A stretch of DNA of 64,000 nt, from NCBI GenBank assembly GCA_019973155.2, contig BPQB01000057.1, positions 124,001 to 188,000 on the forward strand, written 5' to 3'. This stretch comes from Phanerochaete sordida. Lineage: Eukaryota > Basidiomycota > Agaricomycetes > Polyporales > Phanerochaetaceae. A program made the translations under genes and the position numbers. The notes under the pieces were generated by a model, which did no database searches, was not told where the DNA came from, and saw only the letters and a program-made list of their open reading frames with translations. Positions 56,852-64,000 of the stretch are shown here, piece after piece. How positions within the stretch are numbered: position 1 is the first letter of the stretch; each line of letters begins with the position of its first letter.

Positions 56852-58547
56852 ATGCTGCGGTGCCGGGCAGCATCAAGGCAATGCGTTTCCCTTCAATCCT
56901 TATCTAGAAAACGTGCAGCTGCAGCGGGCACACGGGCGGCTGTTTGGTACAGCACAAAGCCCGCTGAGTCGCCTACGCCAGTCACCAAGGTCGAGAAAAT
57001 CATCCATGACACTATCAAAGTACGTTCTGGCTTGTCCTTATCCTCCAGAATAACGTATATGGACCATGTCAGGTTTCAGGGCCTATATCCTTTGCAAAAT
57101 ACATGCAAATGTGCTTGTCCCACCCAACAGAAGGTTACTACATGAACCCGTCGCACAGCGTCTTTGGTTCTCGAGGCGATTTCATCACCAGTCCTGAAAT
57201 TAGCCAAGTATTTGGGGAGGTACGTGGGCTCAGGTTTTCCGCGATAGATCAATAATGGACGACAAGGTATCATTTATAGCTCATTGGAGTTTGGATGCTG
57301 TCACAATGGATGTACTTTGGCCAGGGAAGACCCATCCGATTGGTCGAATTGGGCCCTGGACGAGGTACTCTCATGGCTGATATCCTTAGGGTATGCCAAC
57401 AACACTGTTTTCAATCCAGCCATTGCATGTCTTAACCCTTCATTATAGACGCTATCACAGTTTGCGATTGCTCGCTCCGCCATTCGAGAGGTTCACCTCA
57501 TCGAGACCAGCGAGGCATTGAAGACTGCCCAAAAAGATGTCCTTGAGCCAGCAGACAAACCAAGGACATGGACAACGCACTGGCTCGACTCATTAGATGA
57601 TCTTCCACCTGACAATGAGAAGTTCACGATTATCGTTGCCCACGAGTTCTTCGATGCTCTCCCATTCCACCTCATCCAAGTACGCTCGCTCTTTCTCAGC
57701 ACAAACACCGCAAGCTGACGCCCGCACAGAAATGCGACGACGGCTGGCGCGAAGTGCTCCTCACATCGGGCCCAGACCAATCCTCGAAGACCGTGCTGCG
57801 CGCCGACCCGTCCGCGCCGCCCTCCGCGCCACGCATCCTCGAGAGCACCGGCGCGCGCTTCCACCGCGTGCTCGCGCCCGCGCCGTCCGCGGTCTCGAAC
57901 CTGCTCGGCGGCTCGTCGAAGCGCTTCGCGGCGCTGCCCGTGGGCACGCAGCTCGAGGTCTCTCCAAGCGCGTTCAAGATCGCGCGGCGCGTCGGCGAGC
58001 TCCTCGCGGGTGACCCCGCCGCGCCCCGTGCCGTGCCCGGCTGCGCGCTCGTCGTGGACTACGGCGGCGAGAAGAGTTTCTCGAATTCGTTCCGCGTGCG
58101 TACCATCTTTTCATGTGCGAGGCAGGGTGAGGCTGACATATGTGACAGGCGTTCAAGGACCACAAGATCGTCGACGTGTTCCACCGCCCGGGCGAGTGTG
58201 ACCTGACGACGAACGTCGACTTCGCGTACCTCAAGGAGGCGCTCTCCGACCTCGGTATGCTTCCATCCCCTCCCAACACCGCCTCAACTGACCACTCCAC
58301 AGCAACACCGCACGGCCCGATCCCGCAGGCGACCTTCCTCGAGCGCATGGGCCTCGCGCTGCGCGTCGAGGCGCTCAAGAAGGCGGCGGCGGACGACCAG
58401 CGCCGCGCAGACATCGAGCGCGCGGCGAAACGTCTGACCGACCGCACCGGCATGGGCAGCCAGTACCAGGTGCTCGGCGTCACGGGCGCGAAGCACGCCG
58501 AGGGCGAGCTCACGCCCGAGCAGCGCTGGCCGTTCGTGCAGGCGTAA
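56852..58547 (+). CDS. NDUFAF7: Mitochondrial protein arginine methyltransferase NDUFAF7 (MidA family)
   Basis: NDUFAF7 symmetrically dimethylates an arginine of the complex I subunit NDUFS2 in the mitochondrial matrix, a step in complex I assembly. ATG 56852 (MLRCRAASRQCV) opens a basic, amphipathic leader fit for import. After the intron the family start SGPISFAKYMQMCLSHPTEG and YYMNPSHSVFGSRGDFITSP follow, then the SAM-binding VELGPGRGTLMADILR, and further on HEFFDALPFHLIQ, ALVVDYGGE and VDFAYLKEAL. About seven exons; TAA at 58545-58547 after FVQA. Joins are in frame. The 3' half is markedly GC-richer than the 5' half. Confidence 0.95.
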
Positions 58548-58675
58548 AGGCTGGTGCTGAGTATATGCGCGGTCTACGATTGCGTGGTCTACATACAGTA
58601 TAATGCCAGTAATGCGTGTATATGCGTGGATTCGTGAAGTGCTACAAGTCCATGTCGAGTCCGTCGGTCTGGCAG

Positions 58676-60843
58676 CTACACCTGCGCCTGCCATTTCTGC
58701 ACCCACCCGACGAGCATCTCCGCCATCTCTCGCCCCTCTTTCGCGCGAAGCCCCGTCTCGCCCTCGTCCCTCTTTCTCTGTTTCTTCTCTTTGCCGAGAT
58801 GGTAGGCTTTCTCGACTGCTCCTGCCCATTCGCCAGACTCGTACGCGGTGCGCGAGAGCTCGATGCCGACGCCGTCACGCGCGAGAAGCATGCGCAGGCC
58901 GTGCTCCTCGATGAACAGCGGGCGCGGGACGTACACGAACGGCGTGCACGCGTCGACGCACTCCGAGACGGTGCCGTAGCCCTACATATTACCCATTAGT
59001 TCGCGTAGTGGCATGAACAAGAAGCGTACTCACGAGCTTGCCGAGGAGCACGTCCGCGACCGCAGTCAAGTCCGGCATATACACGTCTTTCGGCGCGACG
59101 AAGAAGTTCTCGGGCAGCGGCTCGCCGTCCTCGGCTGCCCAGTCCTTCGGCACCCCGCACACAACCGCGACCCAGCTCGCGTCGGGGAGGAGCGTCCCGA
59201 ACACCTCGTCTTTGTACTCCTCCTTGCGCTCCTCTTCGAATCCATCCTTTCCGTCCGGAGACTGCGCAAACGGCTCCGCCACCTCGTCAATGGTCGGCGT
59301 CGGCGGGACGACGCCCGCGAAGGTCGGGAGCGTGCTCGTGACGGGAGAGCTCGGCACGGACGCCGCAGGCGCACCGGGGATCATGAGCAGCGACTCGCTC
59401 GGCTTGCGCTGCAGGCGCACGCGAAGCGACGGCGCTCGGCGCGGCGCGTGTGTGTTGCTGTTGTTCCGCAGCGCGTGCGCGAGGACCTCTGCCGCGTGTT
59501 CTGGTTCTGTGGGCAGAGCCTTCTTGGCGTCTTTGGGGTCAGTGGTGGGGTGTGGACGATCATGGGGCGCGATGTTGATTTGTTTGGAAGGAGCCAGGAT
59601 GGTCGGGTCGGGCGTGAGGGGCTGGGATGAGGCGCGGCTGTGGGTCCGGCTGGGTGCGGGCTTGTGAAAGATTTGCCCGCCAAAGGAGACGATGAGGATC
59701 TTCGTGTTCGGGTCATCTTGGAGGTAGCGCGGGACACCGATTAAGTCTAGCAGCCGCTGCCGACCTTCTCTAGTATATATGGCTGGGTTGGGGGAGCGGA
59801 CCAGGAGTGGTGCGGAGACCACCGCTCTATGGATCGACTTCGATGAGAAGTTGGACGGGAACGGTATCTGTTGTAGGAGGGTGTATTGGGAGGTATCTTC
59901 GTGAAGATGGTCGAAAATCGTTGGTCTGAACCTCCGAGTCTGGACGTCCACCCAATCCGGGGATGGTAGTGCAGGTTGTTCGGCAAATGAGGGTATCGGG
60001 ATCGCTCCAGGAAGTCGAAGAAGTAAATCGGCGCATCTATAGCCGGCCCACAGGTGCTCGACCAAGGGCTCGACTTCGTTTCGGAGAAGCGGAACGTCTG
60101 GAGGTAGTGGTGGATGCAACGCTAGATGGGCGTTCAACGAGTTTACCAGCTGATCGTTCGTGTCCGTTTCATCCACGATCAGCGTTGAAAGGTAACTGTA
60201 GACCGAGTCAAACGTGAAGTTCGTGACGAGTGCCGAGGGGATGCCTGCAGCGTTTGCCGCGGCGCTAGGCGGGATGTCGCATCAGACACAAGCCGCATCG
60301 CAGATGCGTACGATGATGCTCACCAGCCGAGGAACGCAGCGTCGCTAAGCACGCAGTCTGCTCCGATGACGCGAAGCCACTGTGCCTCATCTTCGATCTT
60401 CTGCGGTGTCTTGTCCAGGAAGTCCTTCAGCACTTCGATGCTCTTGACGCGATCCACTCGATAGCTGTTAGCTAGATGAGTACTCGTGGGTTGCGGGCAA
60501 AGCAGAGCACGCACGCTAGGGGTTGCACGATAACGGGGTCTATGTTTGCGTTCCGGTATAAAGCTATGCAAGATCACAGTCAACCAGGGTATGCAACGCA
60601 TCTCTTCCGCAATAGCGCACCTCCCAATGCTATACTATCTGCGAATACGTGCTTCGGTGCCGACGACACGATGTATACAGTTGGCTGAGGGGTCAGGCGC
60701 AGGAGATGGCATGTAAACGCGGAAACACGCGTCGCATGGCCATATCCTGCATGAAATTCGCGTTACGGGTCCGATGAGCAGGTGTCCGGGACTCAGTTGG
60801 TTGTACACGCACCGTGTCCCGAGCAGTAGTACACCAGCTTCAT
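58676..60843 (-). CDS. GT-B-fold protein like the N-terminal half of L-arabinokinase
   Basis: ATG 60843 starts MKLVYYCSGHGYGHATRVSA, the glycosyltransferase-B (MurG-like) opening found in plant arabinokinase. A short exon carries LYRNANIDPVIVQPLAYRVD, joined over GTGCGT...AACAG to RVKSIEVLKDF, then GADCVLSDAAFLGCAAANAA and IPSALVTNFTFDSVYSYLS. A variable Ser/Pro-rich middle precedes PENFFVAPKDVYMPDLTAVA and, across the last intron, GYGTVSECVDACTPFVYVPR with FIEEHGLRMLLARDGVG. The end is QKWQAQV at 58676. The GHMP kinase domain that follows in arabinokinase is absent, so it should be a sugar-nucleotide-binding or transferase protein, not a kinase. Substrate unknown. The stop lies 128 bp from that of NDUFAF7 (convergent). 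Confidence 0.82.
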
Positions 60844-62107
60844 AGTCGAAGGGATGAGATGCCGTGGGGGCTGTGTCGTGCTCTACGAAGGGCTCGACCC
60901 CAATCTTTGATTACACCGAGAGTCCTGCAACCCGATGATCTCTGGCGGTCTAGGTCTACTTTGCCAGTGCAGATCTCGGGCAGCCTGTGCGCTGAACGAC
61001 GAGATTAGCGAGGGCCAAAATTGAGGGAAAATCGAGCAAGCATACCTCGAGCGATGCAGGCCGAGGTGAGGATCTCGAAGTGGTTGAACGAGTGGATGTG
61101 AGGCAAAGCATGGTTGAATATCTGGATGCACGACCAACGGCGGCGTCCGCCCCGACCTCGCGCACCCGGTGATGTCAGACCCTCAGATGTCACGTGGGTC
61201 GAGCAAGCGCTCTTCCGGCCTCCGGCGCCGAGCCGGCCGAGCAAGCGGGAGCTCGTTCGCAAATAGCTAACCGCTTGCTAGCCGCCGCGAAGGATTTGAA
61301 AGCTCGCTGCGGAAGTGCGCACAGGAAAGCGGCATAACATGCCCACGGAAGGCAAGAAGAGACGTCTCACAGTATTGGTATGACTGCTACGTCGAGGTCG
61401 GCTGAAACTATATGTTCGCTCGTCGTTTGACAGATTACTACCGTATCCACTGCAGCTGGCAGCGCTGCGGCATGAAGGACTCCATAACCGTGAAGCAGGT
61501 GACGGGCGGTGTAAGGTATCGACCTTTAACGAGCTAGAGAGATCAAGAATGTTACCGAAGACTCGAAAGGGTCCTCTGAGGGTCTGGTCCGAAGGACCGT
61601 AGCGCACAACGGCGTGTCTAACGAACTCTACGTCTTCATGCTTCACGGTGCGTAGTGTTAATAGAACGGTAGCCGATACTACATCATACAGAATTCATCT
61701 GTTCAGCCGCCGTCTGGATTTGCGAGTTCGCAAGTGTCATCAAGCCGCTGCAAAACGCGTGCGGAAACATAAGGCTTTTCACTTGTGACAATACTGATGA
61801 GTGTAGTATCAGGCCGTAACATCCTACCGCGAGGCATGTGAAGCTTCAGTCTGGTCTCTACATATCATACACTTATCCTGACAGCAAGCATGCAGGGAAG
61901 TCCAGCCAAAACTCACTGGTGGCAGGCGTTTTCCCTACTTGACCTATCTCTGCTTCGACTTAACGACTTGGGTATGATATTCGCCCACGCTGTGGCGCTT
62001 CGCCAAAAGCTTACACGGACTTTTCTCACTCGCCATGCATGGTAAACCTTACCACATGTCATATAATGCCAGTTATCTGGGATCTGGGCCTCCTTGTGGT
62101 CTCGACG
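60844..62107. other. Divergent intergenic region, no gene seen
   Basis: 1.26 kb between divergent starts. Open frames at 60883-61262 and 61278-61646 on the minus strand have no recognised family and do not splice to one another convincingly. It should contain both promoters. Confidence 0.45.
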
Positions 62108-64000
62108 ATGGACGACACCTCCCAATTTGCCGTCGCGGCACACCTTCCCACGGCGACATGGCGACCCAACCCGGGAGTACGCGGCACTTTCGAGATCATC
62201 ACGACCTGCCTCTCGACCCTCATCATCTGCGTCTGGAGTGCCGTCCACGTCGACGTGCCGTTGCGCCGATCTGCGCGGGTGAACGGGATCGGCAAGGTCG
62301 GATGGATCTTCACGGGGCTTGTGTCCCCGGATCTGCTCCTGTACGCAGCATGCTGCCAGCTGTACCGAGCGCAGGTTCTGCTGCAGGATGCACAACAGTA
62401 TTTGCACGGTGAATACGTCGACTCAATGGGTAGTAGGCTCAGACGCTGCTGCGATTATATGACGGGGTCGCAGCGAACCGAGGTACGATTCACACTTGCA
62501 GGACCAGCAGACAAAAGGTTGACGTGACTCAGCATGCACACAGCAAGAGGCTTCCCTCAGAAGAGGATATCGACAGCAAGGAGAGCTCAGAACCCGTGTT
62601 GGTGGAGCGTTGCGAGGTACGTACTATCCGATAGCTTGTCCCCTCTACGTGGCGAATCATTGGTTGACCTGGCTTATTGCTTTCTCAGGTACTCGCGGCT
62701 ACATCTTCTCGACCATCTCAAGCCACCCGTCGACGCAGGAACTCATGGACCCTTACACACGCTTTCTACGGGGTAATGGGCGGCTTCGTGTTGGAGACAT
62801 CTTCGAGCATTCTCGAAGGCGAGAGGCGTTTCGTCCTTACCCTCAGCGGGCTACGCTTTGTCCTAGAACACGCACCCGATCTCCTCCCCGACTTGTCCGT
62901 GAGGGACATCCAGCTCAAAGGGCGGTCCGATGTTTTGGCCAAGACGCTCTTGATACTGCAGCTGCTCAACTTCTGCGTATCATGCGCTGCCAGGCGGGCG
63001 CAGTCACTCCCGCTGAGCCTCCTCGAGGTATTCACTCTGGCACACGCCCTCTGCACCGTCATCACGTGTATCATATGGTGGAAGAAGCCGTTCGGGGTCC
63101 TCGAGCCGACGTATATCACTGGAGACCGCGCGGATGAGCTCGCCGCATACATGCTGTTCACCAGTCCCATGCACAAAGACTACTTCGCAGGGCTTGTCTG
63201 GTACACTGCAAACATTGCGGGATTTCAGGCCACCTGAAATGTTTGAGAACAGGGAGAAGAAAGGTTTCGTTTGAGCTGGATTTCGAGCCACATTTCGAGA
63301 CGAATGAAATTCAGCCTTTCCGGTACATTTCAGAGGAATTTCGTGCGATATGAAAGCTTACCAGGTCCGTAGAACTGAAATGGGGATGAAATTGTACTGA
63401 AAGATAGACTTGCATTGTACTGGATATGACAAAGAAAGGCAGCATGGTGGCATGCATTTCACGGAGCATGAAAGGACGCATATCAGTGGGTATGAAAGGA
63501 GAACTTTCCTTTGTCGACGAAATGCTCATCAAAGGTCAAATTTCGCCCCGCCACGAGGATTTCATGTGATCAGAAATGCATCATGTCTCGGGACGCCGGA
63601 AATTATGCCGAAAGCTATCCTGTTCGAAGCATTTCGTGTCCCAAGAAAGCTGAGTCAGCATTTCAGGCGTGGCGACATGCACCACAAAGAAGCTGGAAAG
63701 AGGCCGGAAATGCTGGCTTTGCTGATCATTTCCGGTGGACTCCCATTTTCCCTTTCCAGGTCGTTTCATACCAATTTCAACAGCATGAGGCAGGATCCCT
63801 TTCTTTGCACACGAAATTACCAGGACAGGCACGAGAAAGGTCCAATTTCCACCCTTCCGAAATGTCGCCTGAAATCTGGCAGAAACGAAACCTTTCCTCT
63901 GCCCGTTCCAAAACATTTCCGGTTGCCTGAAATCCCCGGATGTTTGCAGTGGTACCAGTGTGCCAGCGAGGCGTCCTACCTGGACACGACCATCGCCACC
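62108..64000 (+). pseudogene. Multi-pass membrane protein gene, interrupted by a TIR element, 3' end outside window
   Basis: The family is common in mushroom fungi and has no known function. From ATG 62108 (MDDTSQFAVAA; an in-frame start at 62039 is also possible) the protein runs RPNPGVRGTFEIITTCLSTL (a first membrane span), an acidic loop across introns near 62480-62555 and 62617-62690, then SWTLTHAFYGVMGGFVLE, LAKTLLILQLLNFCVSCAAR and LPLSLLEVFTLAHALCTVIT with WWKKPFG. At 63200 the frame AGLVWY enters a 748-bp inverted-repeat element; past it, at 63955, the frame resumes QCASEASYLDTTIAT and continues off the window. Read straight through, the element adds stops (first at 63235-63237). A splice across it that keeps the frame is possible (donor GTCTGG 63196, acceptor GCAG 63946-63949), so loss of function is likely but unproven. 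Confidence 0.75.
63204..63951. mobile_element. Non-autonomous TIR element (MITE-like), 748 bp, 3-bp target duplication
   Basis: The ends are inverted repeats of about 70 bp: CACTGCAAACAT at 63204 and its complement at 63940-63951. Inside each, GGGATTTCAGG, GGAAATGTTT-like and AAAGGTTTCGTTT blocks correspond, with a few mismatches. GTA flanks both sides (63201-63203 and 63952-63954); a five-base GGTAC reading is also possible. Removing the element with one flank copy joins the host reading frame exactly. The interior has no coding potential and is dense in ATTTC/GAAAT words. The CACT-type terminus with 3-bp duplication suggests relation to CACTA (EnSpm/CMC) transposons, but no transposase is present to confirm this. 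Confidence 0.85.

Overview
The window is nuclear DNA of a filamentous basidiomycete, most likely an Agaricomycete of the polypore type. The genes are GC-rich and cut by many short introns of about 48-60 bp (GTRNGY donors, YAG acceptors). Families typical of mushroom-forming fungi are present, including F-box expansions and small multi-pass orphan membrane proteins. No ribosomal RNA, convincing tRNA, CRISPR or prokaryotic signal was seen. Gene models were built by joining frames at splice sites, using conserved family motifs to choose between alternatives. No transcript data were available.

Layout. 0.5-2.0 kb: aquaglyceroporin (-). 4.8-9.8 kb: two related F-box-family genes lacking an F-box (-). 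10.7-14.6 kb: VTC4 polyphosphate polymerase (-), 17 exons including 5-nt and 9-nt microexons. 16.1-17.4 kb: a third member of the F-box-like family, with its F-box (+). 18.9-24.5 kb: a paladin homologue with three PTP-like phytase domains (+). 25.1-26.4 kb: Mid2/Skg6-like single-pass surface protein (-). 27.0-29.8 kb: AVT3-type vacuolar amino-acid transporter (-). 30.1-30.8 kb: F-box protein (-). 30.9-39.2 kb: head-to-tail array of three membrane-anchored TAP-like alpha/beta hydrolases (-). 39.7-41.3 kb: GTR2/RagC-type GTPase (+). 43.7-44.9 kb: orphan membrane protein (+). 45.7-49.8 kb: 1326-residue protein with a roughly 1000-residue disordered region and an AhpC/TSA-type thioredoxin-fold domain (-). 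51.3-52.6 kb: F-box protein (+). 52.6-55.4 kb: repeat-bearing gap. 55.4-56.4 kb: TIF6/eIF6 (-), divergent from NDUFAF7 (+, 56.9-58.5 kb). 58.7-60.8 kb: stand-alone GT-B protein like the N-terminal half of arabinokinase (-). 62.1-64.0 kb: membrane-protein gene interrupted by a 748-bp terminal-inverted-repeat element and running off the window end.

Connections. VTC4 carries an SPX sensor of inositol pyrophosphates, paladin proteins belong to the inositol-phosphate phosphatase-like family, AVT3 exports vacuolar amino acids and GTR2 activates TORC1. Four phosphate- or nutrient-related genes therefore lie within 30 kb. That they work together is inference; they are separately transcribed and eukaryotic linkage can be chance.

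Most notable observations: microexons encoding conserved motifs (including the KHD of the SPX lysine cluster), five introns of the paladin gene whose retention keeps the frame open, an intron through the catalytic serine codon in all three hydrolase copies, a 121-bp element in sense orientation just 3' of two unrelated genes, and a DNA-transposon-like element inside a reading frame.
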